Positions 44,869 to 54,106 of a DNA stretch of 64,000 nucleotides are shown in pieces. The stretch spans positions 186,001 through 250,000 of the forward strand of contig NZ_CANMIO010000005.1 of assembly GCF_947497935.1 (NCBI RefSeq), read 5' to 3'. The stretch comes from an uncultured Shewanella sp. GTDB lineage: Bacteria; Pseudomonadota; Gammaproteobacteria; Enterobacterales; Shewanellaceae. Positions within the stretch are counted from its first letter, which is position 1, and each line of letters begins with the position of its first letter. Below the pieces are notes generated by a model. That model was given only the letters and a program-made list of their open reading frames with translations. It did no database searches and was not told the DNA's origin. Both the position numbers and the translations under genes were made by a program.

Positions 44869-46671
44869 TTGCCATACCTAATGATGATAATTAAATTTCG
44901 CCCACTATTAGTCCTAAGTTGCTTTACTCTATCTTGTTTTCAGGCGAGTTATTGTTTTGCAGAAGACACCTCCCCTATTCGTGTCGGTGTGTTGGCATTT
45001 ACACATCCAGAAAACGTTGCAAAGCGCTGGCAACCGACCATAGATAGAATCGCAGCCGACTTAAGCACTCCTTTTGAATTGGTCGCATTAACACCTAATG
45101 AGTTGGATGCCGACGTTGCCCAAGGAAAATTAGATTTTTTAATCACCAATGCGTTAACCGGTGTGAGTTATAAGAAAGACTATGGAACCAGCAGTCTACT
45201 CACGCTGATACCTCGAGATAATATGCACCCTACTCAATCGGTTGGCTCAGCATTGATCATGCGAGCAGACCAACAAGTCGATAGTCTAGAGGATTTAAAG
45301 AGCCACAAAGCCATTTCGACAGATAAACAAGCATTCGGCGGCTTTCAAATATTTGCAGGTGAGATGGCGCATAACGGCCTTAATCCTTTCAATGACTTTA
45401 AACAGCTAAAATTTGTTGGATTTCCTCAGCAAAAGCTATTAACACTCGTTGCTAACGGTGAAGCCGACATAGCGATTTTACCCACTTGTGTACTTGAAAA
45501 CGCGATAGTCAAAGGAGAAATTGCCGCAAATACCTTGCAGGTTGTCCTCACTAAAGATGAACCTAGCTTTCACTGCCAGACCTCAAGCGAGTTATATCCC
45601 TATTACTCTTTTTCTAAGCTGGGTAAAACAGACCATCGCCTAGCTACTGAAGTCATCCGCTCATTGCTTTCGATACAGCCCAATGAGATTGCAGCGACCC
45701 AAGGTCGCTATGACTCTTGGTCTGCAACTGTTAATGATAGCCATGTCTTTAAGTTACTAAAACAGTTACAGCAATGGCCATTTGTAACTAACTGGACCTC
45801 AATTTTTAAGAGTGCGCTCCCCTGGGCCGTTGTTGCTGCGATATTTCTTTTATTTGGTTATATTCATCATCTTCGAGTAAAACGACTTGTAGTGCTGCGC
45901 ACAAGAGATCTCAAGGCGGAAGTTGAGTTACACACTCAAACACAAAAAGCCCTACTTGAACAAACAAAGCAGTTTTATAAGGCTCAGCGCGTCTTGTTAA
46001 CTGGTGAGATGGCGTCCGGTATAGCCCATGAGCTTAATCAACCCTTAGCTGGGATCCGCTATCTGACTCAGGGCTGTATTTATCGCCTGACTGCCGAGCA
46101 AGTAGAGCTTAAAGAGGCCATGACTAAAGCCATTCAGCAGGTTGATAGGGCTCAAACAACAATTAAACGTTTTAGGCATTTCTGCCAACAACCGAGTGTC
46201 ATGAGTGAGTGCTGTTTAAATCAAATTTTAGAAGATACGCTTAGCTTAATGGCGGTCGAGTTTGCTCGTATAAAGCTGACTCCAAACTTTAATAGCCTAG
46301 TCGTTAGCTTAAAGGCCGACCCGAGTCTTCTACAACAGGTATTCGTTAATATCATTCGTAATGCACTCGATGCCATGGTGCAAACTAAGGAGCCTTGTCT
46401 TTCTATAACGCTCTCTAACCAAGCTGAGCACGTTTCAATTGTATTTAAGGATAATGGCACAGGTTTAAGCGAAATGGCGCTAGAGCGGTTATTTTTCCCA
46501 TTTGAAACATCGAAAGAGAACGGTTTAGGACTTGGAATGATTATCTGTAAACGAATCATCGAAGAACATAACGGTGAGATCAATGCGGCCAATAATATTG
46601 TCGAAGGATCACCTGCTCCTGGTTTAACCATAACAATAACTCTACCAATTAAGGCGCCTCACATTGTGTAA
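44869..46671 (+). CDS. TtrS-like sensor histidine kinase
   Basis: A 600-residue membrane sensor. Signal/anchor helix, then a periplasmic PhnD-like solute-binding domain (~35-290; VGVLAFTHPENVAKRWQPTI, DFLITNALTG), a membrane helix (~315-335), and a kinase core: His387 (GIAHELNQP), N-box NIIRNALDAM, DNGTGLS and GLGLGMIICKRII. The architecture is that of TtrS, which senses tetrathionate; the actual ligand here is unknown. The start is TTG 44869 with AGGTG 7 bases upstream; ATG 44881 is an alternative. It overlaps the response-regulator start by 8 bases. Confidence 0.85.
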   Translation: MPYLMMIIKFRPLLVLSCFTLSCFQASYCFAEDTSPIRVGVLAFTHPENVAKRWQPTIDRIAADLSTPFELVALTPNELDADVAQGKLDFLITNALTGVSYKKDYGTSSLLTLIPRDNMHPTQSVGSALIMRADQQVDSLEDLKSHKAISTDKQAFGGFQIFAGEMAHNGLNPFNDFKQLKFVGFPQQKLLTLVANGEADIAILPTCVLENAIVKGEIAANTLQVVLTKDEPSFHCQTSSELYPYYSFSKLGKTDHRLATEVIRSLLSIQPNEIAATQGRYDSWSATVNDSHVFKLLKQLQQWPFVTNWTSIFKSALPWAVVAAIFLLFGYIHHLRVKRLVVLRTRDLKAEVELHTQTQKALLEQTKQFYKAQRVLLTGEMASGIAHELNQPLAGIRYLTQGCIYRLTAEQVELKEAMTKAIQQVDRAQTTIKRFRHFCQQPSVMSECCLNQILEDTLSLMAVEFARIKLTPNFNSLVVSLKADPSLLQQVFVNIIRNALDAMVQTKEPCLSITLSNQAEHVSIVFKDNGTGLSEMALERLFFPFETSKENGLGLGMIICKRIIEEHNGEINAANNIVEGSPAPGLTITITLPIKAPHIV

Positions 46672-47263
46672 CTTATATTTGGTCGATGATGACCAAGACG
46701 TTTTAGACTCTTTGACTTGGATGTTAAATGGCCTTGGCTTCAAGCCCCAAGGCTTCCTGTCTGCCGATAGCTTTTTAAACCAAGTGGATCTTCAAAGTGA
46801 AGCCATTGCGATCTTAGATGTACAGATGCCAGGCATGGATGGGAGTGCATTGCTAACCCACCTAACTAAGTCTCAAAGTCCTATCGCTGTGATAATGTTA
46901 AGCGGCCATGGCAATATTGCGATGGCGGTACAAGCGATTCAAAAAGGGGCTTTAGACTTTCTAGAAAAGCCTGTTGATGGAGATAAGCTTGTCGCATTAC
47001 TTGACCAAGCTAAAGCCCAAACAAAACTTAACATGCAGCGTAAAGTGGCACGTAAAGAATTAAGCGATAAGCTTGAAGCGCTGACTCCTAGAGAGTATGA
47101 AGTGATGGAAAAGGTACTAGAAGGAAAACTCAATAAAGTAATTGCTGCAGAGCTTAATATTGCACAGCGAACCATAGAGCTGCACCGTCAGAAAGTGATG
47201 CAAAAAATGCAGGTCAATAATGTTGCCGAACTGGCGTATTTAATGGGAAAGAGCACCGAGTAA
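46664..47263 (+). CDS. TtrR-like response regulator (FixJ/NarL family)
   Basis: A 199-residue regulator: receiver domain with Asp52 as phosphorylation site (ILDVQMPGMDG) and a C-terminal LuxR-type helix-turn-helix (LTPREYEVMEKVLEGKLNKVIAAELNIAQRTIELHRQKVM). The start must be TTG 46664, inside the end of the kinase gene; no other start preserves the N-terminal receiver strand (LYLVDDD). Partner of the upstream TtrS-like kinase. Likely targets are the lipoprotein-porin and apbE promoters, by position. Confidence 0.88.
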   Translation: MCNLYLVDDDQDVLDSLTWMLNGLGFKPQGFLSADSFLNQVDLQSEAIAILDVQMPGMDGSALLTHLTKSQSPIAVIMLSGHGNIAMAVQAIQKGALDFLEKPVDGDKLVALLDQAKAQTKLNMQRKVARKELSDKLEALTPREYEVMEKVLEGKLNKVIAAELNIAQRTIELHRQKVMQKMQVNNVAELAYLMGKSTE

Positions 47264-47336
47264 ACGTTTTCCGAGGATAGCAACACGGGTGACCGTGTAC
47301 TCAATCGGTGCCCTTGTCTCTAATCAATATTCTGGC

Positions 47337-47675
47337 TTAAGCGATACGACTTCTAGGGCTACGTCTCGACTGAGCCCAGCGCGCACAGAACTCCCAACCT
47401 TTGTCTTGGCAGACTAGCCCGGCACTATAACGGCTTCTGGCCAAGAGTTCACTGTAGGGCTTATTCTTGAGATAGGGAGCTACAACCTTAGTAGCCATAG
47501 AATTAGAAGAAGGCCTATTTGCAGACCTAAAAATTGACTTGTAATTCGGCGTAACACTAAGCTTAGCCGTGGCCTTTTCTTTGATATTGACCGAATTAAT
47601 CGCAACAGAGAATAAGGCTATTAGCATAATAAAGACAGTTATAAACGAGCAAACCAAAACCTTAATTGAAGCCAT
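47337..47675 (-). CDS. Hypothetical protein with N-terminal membrane helix
   Basis: A 112-residue protein with one hydrophobic segment at residues ~5-27, followed by a basic, Ser/Arg-rich tail (RWAQSRRSPRSRIA). GAGGG lies 7 bases before the ATG. It has two cysteines (VCQDKGWEFC). No family recognised. It converges with the response-regulator gene. Confidence 0.5.
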   Translation of the reverse strand: MASIKVLVCSFITVFIMLIALFSVAINSVNIKEKATAKLSVTPNYKSIFRSANRPSSNSMATKVVAPYLKNKPYSELLARSRYSAGLVCQDKGWEFCARWAQSRRSPRSRIA

Positions 47676-47794
47676 CCATTGCCCTCATCTATTTGCTATT
47701 AAACATTAAGCATAACGCATATAACAACAGATTCAACGCATTGATTTGCTAGATTAACTATTCTCTATTTCTTTAGATTAAAACTTATCAGATG

Positions 47795-48556
47795 CTAGTT
47801 CTTGTCCGAAGTCAGTTTTTGATAGGCATGAATGAATTCTTGCTTAAGCTGGGTTAATGCCGATTCTTCTCGGTTGTTACGACTACGACCGTGTAAAGAA
47901 GACTCGACGAAAAATGCAAACCAGGACTCTAATACCGCAGCATTATGTGCTTCACCCGCCGCCGACAAGGCTAATGAGGCAACCTCAGCGGTACCGAGTT
48001 GAAAGTCTCGCGCCCCTTTTCTAAGTGCATAAGACGCGGTTGACTCTGGTGAAAATGAAAAAAGTGGAAATTGATGCAAATACTCACTCTTTCTGAACAT
48101 TTTAATCGCTTCACGCCAGCTACCATCAAGTAAGATAAGCAAAGGCTTCTTGCCCGCTGGCAACATAGCAGGTTCAACACGCTCTACCACCGCCTGCCCC
48201 TCAACGGCATATTCAGACGGAAAAATCACATAAGGCTGATAATTTGGGTCATTGATAATCTCAAGCATTTTACGGTTAGGTTCACTACGAGACCAAATAA
48301 AAGCATGGGTATCTGGGATAATATCTGCGATTAAACGACCACTATTACTCGGTTTTAGTACCTCGTCATCATACATGATAAGCATAAAAGCCAATTCACT
48401 TTCGACCTGCTTTCGATAACGACAGGTGCAGAGCTTTTCTGCTAACAAGCAAGATTGGCAACGTACAATATTCTTGCCTCTGGCGGTAAAAGGCCGGGAA
48501 GAGATTGCTTTTCTATATTCATACAGACGATGAATAGCATGCTTTGGCAAAGTCAT
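47795..48556 (-). CDS. tapT: DTW-domain tRNA acp3U transferase (TapT-like)
   Basis: A 253-residue DTW-domain protein. TapT (YfiP) adds the aminocarboxypropyl group of S-adenosylmethionine to U47 of tRNAs. Key parts: the N-terminal zinc-type cysteines CQSCLLAEKLCTC, PSNSGRLIADIIPDTHAFIW, and the family motif LLDGSWREA (Asp-x-Ser-Trp in place of the common Thr). The length is near that of E. coli TapT. It is downstream of pssA's neighbour in opposite order: the pssA terminator separates the two. Function is inferred from family. Confidence 0.8.
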   Translation of the reverse strand: MTLPKHAIHRLYEYRKAISSRPFTARGKNIVRCQSCLLAEKLCTCRYRKQVESELAFMLIMYDDEVLKPSNSGRLIADIIPDTHAFIWSRSEPNRKMLEIINDPNYQPYVIFPSEYAVEGQAVVERVEPAMLPAGKKPLLILLDGSWREAIKMFRKSEYLHQFPLFSFSPESTASYALRKGARDFQLGTAEVASLALSAAGEAHNAAVLESWFAFFVESSLHGRSRNNREESALTQLKQEFIHAYQKLTSDKN

Positions 48557-48576
48557 TTTAGCTAAAACCTTAATAA

Positions 48577-48602
48577 AAAAGCCTACTCATCGGCAGGCTT
48601 TT
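48577..48602 (-). terminator. pssA terminator
   Basis: AAAAGCCT and AGGCTTTT around a 10-nt loop; the minus-strand T-run continues (T6). It separates pssA from tapT. Confidence 0.75.
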
Positions 48603-48624
48603 AATCGTTAATCAATCGACGTAC

Positions 48625-49938
48625 TTAAAGTATACGTCTTAACAGAAAATCTGCTTTCAAACGCTTAATACGCTTCATAATCTTACGTACTGGAGCAGGA
48701 TAATTGTGTAGCGTTTCAATCTGGCTGTAATGGAACAAACGCTCAGTATGCTCAAGAATGTGTGCTTGCTCTTGTTCAAACTTATCTTTCCAGCATTCAT
48801 TATCATCTTGTAATAATAAGCCGTTTTCTAGGTCTAACGCCCAGGCTCTTGGGTTCAAGTTACTGCCAGTGATCATATGACGATTACTGTCGGCGCTGAT
48901 CCCCTTCAAATGGAAGCTGTTACGGCCATCTTTCCAAAGGTGAATGTTCAATTGCCCATTCTCAATCGCCCATTGCTGGCGTTTTGCGAACTTTCTCAGC
49001 GACTGCTCATACATATAAGGCAGTGCACCGATGGTAGAGAACTCTTCCTCAGGCGGAATATAAAAATCGTTTGAGGTTTTATCACCCACAACGATATCTA
49101 TCTTTTTACCTTTACGCAGATGCTTAGCTAACGCTCGCACTAAAATATAGGGCGGATTAAAATAGGGAGTGCAAATAAAGAGTGAGTCTTGTGACTCCTC
49201 TACCATGGCAACAATCACCTTATTTAACTTGTTCTTCTTTCGTCCAAGACCCACTAATGGCGTAACACGATTGCCGATCCGAGTCTCACTGAACTTATAC
49301 TCAGCTTTAGATAGACGATGCTTAAGACTACTAACTTCAGCTTTAGTCGGTAGCTGCTCAGTTTCTTTAGGTTGAGTCAATGAGCTAACGGCAACATCGT
49401 TAACCAAATAAGTTTGGATCATTTCACGCATGCTGCGAGCAAGCTCTGCAGATGCAATGACGTGATAACGGTCGAAACGATACTTATCATCCTGATGAAG
49501 ATAGATATTATTTAAGCTTGCACCGCTAAAGATAACGGTGTCATCAATAATGAAGCCCTTAAGATGCAGCACACCCATAAACTCACGGGACTTAACCGGC
49601 ACACCTAAGATGTCAATTGGGTGCTCTGCGGCCTCAATGACCTTGCGATACATGAAGTAATTACCACTGTCACCTTTATGGCCGATAAGACCACGACGGG
49701 CGCGATGAAAATCTACAAGGACTTTGACATCGAGTTCAGGGTTCTGGTTTTTAGCCTCTATTAAAGCAGCAATAATTTCTCTACCTGCTTCGTCATCTTC
49801 TAAATAGAGTGCTGCGATATAAATAGAATGCTTTGCAGTTGCAATTCGAGATAACAATTCAGCTTTTAACGCTTTAGGCGTCAAGAGCCATGAAAGCGAA
49901 TCTGGTTGTAGCGGTATGCCACCTAGCTTATTCAGCAA
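48625..49938 (-). CDS. pssA: CDP-diacylglycerol-serine O-phosphatidyltransferase
   Basis: A phospholipase D superfamily enzyme that makes phosphatidylserine, the precursor of phosphatidylethanolamine. Two HKD motifs: His125/Lys127/Asp132 (HLKGFIID) and His343/Lys345/Asp350 (HLKGISAD). LVDFHRARRG, SGASLNNIYLHQDDKYR and NLNPRAWALDLEN match E. coli PssA. TTG 49938 is chosen: AAGGAG stands 6-7 bases upstream and the protein then has 437 residues, near the 451 of E. coli; upstream ATGs lie inside the preceding DUF1904 gene. It follows that gene by 10 bases. Confidence 0.93.
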   Translation of the reverse strand: MLNKLGGIPLQPDSLSWLLTPKALKAELLSRIATAKHSIYIAALYLEDDEAGREIIAALIEAKNQNPELDVKVLVDFHRARRGLIGHKGDSGNYFMYRKVIEAAEHPIDILGVPVKSREFMGVLHLKGFIIDDTVIFSGASLNNIYLHQDDKYRFDRYHVIASAELARSMREMIQTYLVNDVAVSSLTQPKETEQLPTKAEVSSLKHRLSKAEYKFSETRIGNRVTPLVGLGRKKNKLNKVIVAMVEESQDSLFICTPYFNPPYILVRALAKHLRKGKKIDIVVGDKTSNDFYIPPEEEFSTIGALPYMYEQSLRKFAKRQQWAIENGQLNIHLWKDGRNSFHLKGISADSNRHMITGSNLNPRAWALDLENGLLLQDDNECWKDKFEQEQAHILEHTERLFHYSQIETLHNYPAPVRKIMKRIKRLKADFLLRRIL

Positions 49939-49948
49939 GGCTCTCTCC

Positions 49949-50281
49949 TTAATAATGCTGACCATCTTTATAATAAGTGCTCGGTTCAAGCTCTCTAAAC
50001 ATGACAATTACATGCTTTAGCCCCGGATAAACCTTTAGTAAGGCTTCACGGATAACCGACTGTGCACGATGGTGTGTTTCGGGATCTTTTGGAAACCATA
50101 ACACCTCGACCTGAGCAATATCTTTGATCTGTTCACCATCACGGTAACTATTGCTATTGTTCCAATCGAGAATGAAAGACTCTGGTTTTGCCTGACAGAT
50201 ATCGGCTAATGCCTCAAGTAAGTCGATACTCAGTGTGGCAACAGCCGCTTCAGGTATTCCGCTAACTCTTATATGTGGCAT
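49949..50281 (-). CDS. DUF1904 family protein
   Basis: A 110-residue protein (MPHIRVSGIPEAAVATLS), similar to DUF1904, which is related to the tautomerase/macrophage-inhibitory-factor-like fold. ATG 50281 is fixed by a perfect AGGAGG; an in-frame codon at 50305 is less likely. It lies 10 bases upstream of pssA in an operon, a curious pairing. Function unknown. Confidence 0.75.
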   Translation of the reverse strand: MPHIRVSGIPEAAVATLSIDLLEALADICQAKPESFILDWNNSNSYRDGEQIKDIAQVEVLWFPKDPETHHRAQSVIREALLKVYPGLKHVIVMFRELEPSTYYKDGQHY

Positions 50282-50531
50282 AAAGATCCTCCTAGATAAG
50301 GGCATAGAAATTACCGATTTAAGTCACTTTGAGCAAGGTTTTTCTGTTAATAACCCTCTCTAGGGCCAGTTTTAGATGGGTTCTTGCGCGGTTAGCCAAA
50401 ATAATAGTCAGAAAACCCTGACTCGCTCCATGTCGATTTTTATCATGAAACAGGCTTAGTTTGCCAAAAGCATCACTGATAAAGAGAAGGTATTTTGCTA
50501 AAATGGTGTTTGTTTTTACGCTTTGGACAAC

Positions 50532-50711
50532 ATGATGAACATTAAGACACTGGTAACTCTATTGGTCGTGCTGCTAGGCTCATGGGGTATATTTCATTTT
50601 AAAGCCCAGCTGGGGATCTTAGTATTACCTCTCTTTTTTGGTCTGGTTTTATTTGTCACTTTTAGGCTTTATCGCCTGATGGAGAAAGACGAACCTAATG
50701 GCCAAGACTAG
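50532..50711 (+). CDS. Small two-helix membrane protein
   Basis: A 59-residue protein with two hydrophobic segments (VTLLVVLLGSWGIFHF and LGILVLPLFFGLVLFVTF) and a charged C-terminus (RLMEKDEPNGQD). Two adjacent ATGs (50532, 50535) follow a weak GGA element. No family recognised; probably real because of its composition and orientation ahead of dacB. Confidence 0.55.
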   Translation: MMNIKTLVTLLVVLLGSWGIFHFKAQLGILVLPLFFGLVLFVTFRLYRLMEKDEPNGQD

Positions 50712-50774
50712 CAGTTAAGCTTTTTTCATTTAGCTTTCGGCACATATTTTCACACATAGAACAAGGGCTCACTT

Positions 50775-52208
50775 TTGCATAAACGTGTTATTGTCTCCAC
50801 GCTCAGCCTAGTACTGTTTGCAGTTCCCGTGTTAGCTAATGATTACTTAGCGAACATAGTTAAAGTCATAGAGCCTAAAACCTCTCAAACTGCCATTGTT
50901 GTCAGCCCGCTTGATAGCAGTAGCAAAGATCGAAAGGCTGAAGTGGAGTTTCGTAAGGACGCTGAGCGCTTGTTTGTTCCTGCGAGTACAATGAAGTTGC
51001 TAACAGCCGTAGCGGCAACTTCGGCACTAGGTAGGGACTTTAACTTTACAACCCAGATAGATTCTTTTGTCGGTATAAAAAACAATCGTATTGAGGGTGA
51101 CTTATTCTTAAGGTTCGATGGCGATCCAACACTGACTACAAACGATCTAAGACAGTTATTTAAACAACTTCAAAAACAAGGCTTAAAACATATCGACGGC
51201 AATCTCTATTTAGTTGGCGATCAGCAAGAAACCCTCCAGGCTCCAGGTTGGGTGTGGGATGACTTAGGGATTTGTTACGCCGCGCCAGTTTCTCGCTATA
51301 TCCTTAATCAGAACTGTGTGAAAGCCAAGCTCGCACCGACCCTTGCCAATAACAAGTCAAAATTAACGTTCAGCCAATTTGAACCCATTTCCATCACTAA
51401 TACCGCAGTTTTCGATAAAGTCGCCGACATTCCTTTTTGCGAATTAAGCTTGCAGCGCCATTCTAACAATCAATTTTCGTTATCGGGTTGCTACGCTGGC
51501 CAAAAGCCCTTGAAGCTAGCGATTGCCGTATCCGACCCAGCCCTTTATGCTCAAAATAGTCTGACTAATATGCTGGAAAACTTAGGGATCAGCATCAAAG
51601 GCCGTGTTCTGCTAACCAGCAAAAGACCCGCAAATACCTTGTTGCTAGCGCAGCACAAATCTAAGCCTCTTTCCGAGCTGACTGATATCATGTTGTTAAA
51701 ATCAGACAATTTAATCGCAGACAGCCTGTTAAAGCGTCTAGGACAACATATTTATGGCGTGCCAGGTTCATTTATTAACGGTAGCACGGCAATGAAACAA
51801 ATCCTAACTGAGCAAGGCGTCGATCTGGCGAGTGCCAATATTGTCGATGGTTCTGGCTTATCTCGTTACAACCTACTGAGCGCTGAACAGTTGAGCCAAG
51901 TGCTATTACTGATCAAACAACGTAAAGAGCTTAACTTTTTAATAGATCAACTGCCCATCGCTGGTAAAACTGGAACCTTAGCATACCGAAGTGGTTACAC
52001 AGCCTTGCCCCTTAAAGGTGCAGTGCTCGCCAAAACAGGCTCAATGATGGGGGTCGCAAACTTAGCAGGCTTCATTAAAGAGGATGGACAATTAACTCAA
52101 GCGTTTGTGATCTTAGAAAATGGACATAGCCCGTCTGTCAAAAAAGCCGAAATAGCACCATTTAACGTACTGTTTCTACAGTCTATGGTCAAAAATAGTC
52201 AGCCCTAA
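50775..52208 (+). CDS. dacB: D-alanyl-D-alanine carboxypeptidase/endopeptidase PBP4
   Basis: A 477-residue periplasmic class C penicillin-binding protein that cleaves peptidoglycan stem peptides and cross-links. A signal peptide (STLSLVLFAVPVLA) precedes the three active-site motifs: Ser71-x-x-Lys74 (STMK), Ser310-Asp-Asn312 (SDN) and Lys420-Thr-Gly (KTG). The inserted domain between motifs one and two is of PBP4 type. The start is a TTG (50775) with AAGGG upstream; no better in-frame ATG is present. Monocistronic, followed by a hairpin. Confidence 0.9.
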   Translation: MHKRVIVSTLSLVLFAVPVLANDYLANIVKVIEPKTSQTAIVVSPLDSSSKDRKAEVEFRKDAERLFVPASTMKLLTAVAATSALGRDFNFTTQIDSFVGIKNNRIEGDLFLRFDGDPTLTTNDLRQLFKQLQKQGLKHIDGNLYLVGDQQETLQAPGWVWDDLGICYAAPVSRYILNQNCVKAKLAPTLANNKSKLTFSQFEPISITNTAVFDKVADIPFCELSLQRHSNNQFSLSGCYAGQKPLKLAIAVSDPALYAQNSLTNMLENLGISIKGRVLLTSKRPANTLLLAQHKSKPLSELTDIMLLKSDNLIADSLLKRLGQHIYGVPGSFINGSTAMKQILTEQGVDLASANIVDGSGLSRYNLLSAEQLSQVLLLIKQRKELNFLIDQLPIAGKTGTLAYRSGYTALPLKGAVLAKTGSMMGVANLAGFIKEDGQLTQAFVILENGHSPSVKKAEIAPFNVLFLQSMVKNSQP

Positions 52209-52287
52209 TATATGCAAAAAATTTGATGCGTCTGCGCCAAAATCTATTTAAGCGAGATTATTAGCAACAGGTATCAACTGCAAAGAA

Positions 52288-52312
52288 AAACGCCACTATT
52301 AAAGTGGCGTTT
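52288..52312. terminator. Bidirectional terminator
   Basis: AAACGCCACT and AGTGGCGTTT with an ATTAA loop. The minus strand has a T-run (TTTTTC), so it mainly serves the acyl-CoA dehydrogenase gene. A similar stem recurs at 55434. Confidence 0.8.
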
Positions 52313-52345
52313 GATTTTACGACATGAGCTTATCGCAATTTACGG

Positions 52346-54106
52346 TTAGAATAGATCGGCATTCATCTGCATAATTGAAGCGTCACCCATACTCACCAGT
52401 GATAAGTGGAAATCTGCTTTAGCGAGTAACTTGTCAAAATAGAAGCGACTCAAGTGTGCTTTTTGCTGCTTAAAGTTATTGTCTTCGTGATCGTTTGACG
52501 CATCAAGCATAGCCAGCCAGAAACAACCATAGAGGCTATAACCAAAGGCATCCAAATAATCGACGGCACAAGCGTTAATCAAAGCAGGTTGTGATAGTTT
52601 GTTTTCGTTCACCTGTTTTGCAACGTCTAACAGTTGCTCTAATAAAGCGAGTACCCGAGTTTTGTCGGCGTCATTAACATGTTGATAACCGTTGATATTA
52701 GCCACTTGCTCAGCAATAAACTCTGCCAGTGCAGCAACATTGTCACCAGTAACTTTGCGCCCAAGAAAATCAATCGCTTGAATGCCGTTAGTGCCTTCAT
52801 AGATCTGCGCTATACGGGTATCACGTACTAGCTGTTCAATTCCGGTTTCGCGAATATAACCATGACCACCAAACACTTGCTGGGCCATGATAGCCGCATC
52901 AAGCCCGCGGTCACTTAAAAACGCTTTTGAAACAGGTGTAAGTAGCCCCATAAAGCGACTAGCCTTAGCTTTAACATCGGGATCTTCTGAGTACTTAGCT
53001 AAGTCTAATTGTTGCCCGGTATAGACAGATAGTGCGCGTCCGGCGTCAGTTAAGGTTCTAATTGTCAGCAGCATACGCCTAACATCACCATGGACTATGA
53101 TTGGATCGCAGCTAGCCCCCGTTGGAGAGCCACCCGCTGCCACGCCCTGGACTCGTTCTTTCGCGTAGTCTGCTGCCATTTGATATGCAGCTTGTGAAGT
53201 CCCGAGTCCCTGAATACCAATAGCTAAACGTTCGTAGTTCATCATGGTAAACATACAGACTAGGCCGCGGTTTGGTTTACCAATCAGGTAACCCTCAGCA
53301 TCATCGAAGTTCATCACACAAGTTGCCGAACCCTTAAGCCCCATCTTGTGCTCAATAGAGCCAACAGTTACACCATTCGTGTCACCTAGACTGTTATCAG
53401 CGTTAACCTTAATCTTTGGCACTAAGAACAATGAAATGCCACTGGTGTTTGGCAATTTAGCTAGCACCAAGTGAATCACATTTTCTGTTAAATCATGATC
53501 GCCACCAGTGATAAAAATCTTGCTACCTGTGATCTTGTAGCTACCATCTTCATTAGGCACCGCTTTGGTGCGGATATTACGCAGATCTGAACCCGCTTGT
53601 GGTTCAGTCATATCCATGGCACCAGCCCACTCGCCGCTATACATCATAGGTAGATACTGCTCTTTGATCTCCTCACTGCCATGGGCATGAATAGCGAGCG
53701 CTGCACCTGCAGTTAATGAACCGTACAGCGTAAACGCGTTACAGGCGCTATATGCCATCTCATCGACGAGCACGCCAAGCATCTTCGGCATTCCCATCCC
53801 GCCAAACTCTGGATCGCCACACAAGCCTACCCAGCCACCTTCTGCATATTGGTCATATACCGCTTTATAACCATCAGGTGTGATCACCTTATCAGCTTCA
53901 TGACGAACACCTTGCTCATCACCACTACGATTAATAGGATGGATAAGCTCTCGGCTGATCTTGTCAGCTTCATCTAAAATAGCGGCTGCAGTATCCATAT
54001 CTACAGTTTCTGCCATTGCAGGCATTTCAGACCAAGTTTTTGGTGCATCAAAGACTTTTTCAAGTAAGAAGCGCATCTCAGCTAATGGGGCGTTATATGG
54101 GTTCAT
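52346..54106 (-). CDS. Acyl-CoA dehydrogenase (FAD, C-terminal domain type)
   Basis: A 586-residue flavoenzyme of fatty-acid beta-oxidation that makes trans-2-enoyl-CoA and passes electrons to electron-transfer flavoprotein. FAD/substrate motifs: AGAMDMTEPQAGSDL, SKIFITGGDHD, MNYERLAIGIQGLG, QVFGGHGYIRETG, and the catalytic-region RDTRIAQIYEGTNGIQA. The extra C-terminal domain and length match the long ACAD subfamily common in Shewanella, Pseudomonas and relatives. The exact chain-length specificity cannot be read. Monocistronic. Confidence 0.92.
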   Translation of the reverse strand: MNPYNAPLAEMRFLLEKVFDAPKTWSEMPAMAETVDMDTAAAILDEADKISRELIHPINRSGDEQGVRHEADKVITPDGYKAVYDQYAEGGWVGLCGDPEFGGMGMPKMLGVLVDEMAYSACNAFTLYGSLTAGAALAIHAHGSEEIKEQYLPMMYSGEWAGAMDMTEPQAGSDLRNIRTKAVPNEDGSYKITGSKIFITGGDHDLTENVIHLVLAKLPNTSGISLFLVPKIKVNADNSLGDTNGVTVGSIEHKMGLKGSATCVMNFDDAEGYLIGKPNRGLVCMFTMMNYERLAIGIQGLGTSQAAYQMAADYAKERVQGVAAGGSPTGASCDPIIVHGDVRRMLLTIRTLTDAGRALSVYTGQQLDLAKYSEDPDVKAKASRFMGLLTPVSKAFLSDRGLDAAIMAQQVFGGHGYIRETGIEQLVRDTRIAQIYEGTNGIQAIDFLGRKVTGDNVAALAEFIAEQVANINGYQHVNDADKTRVLALLEQLLDVAKQVNENKLSQPALINACAVDYLDAFGYSLYGCFWLAMLDASNDHEDNNFKQQKAHLSRFYFDKLLAKADFHLSLVSMGDASIMQMNADLF

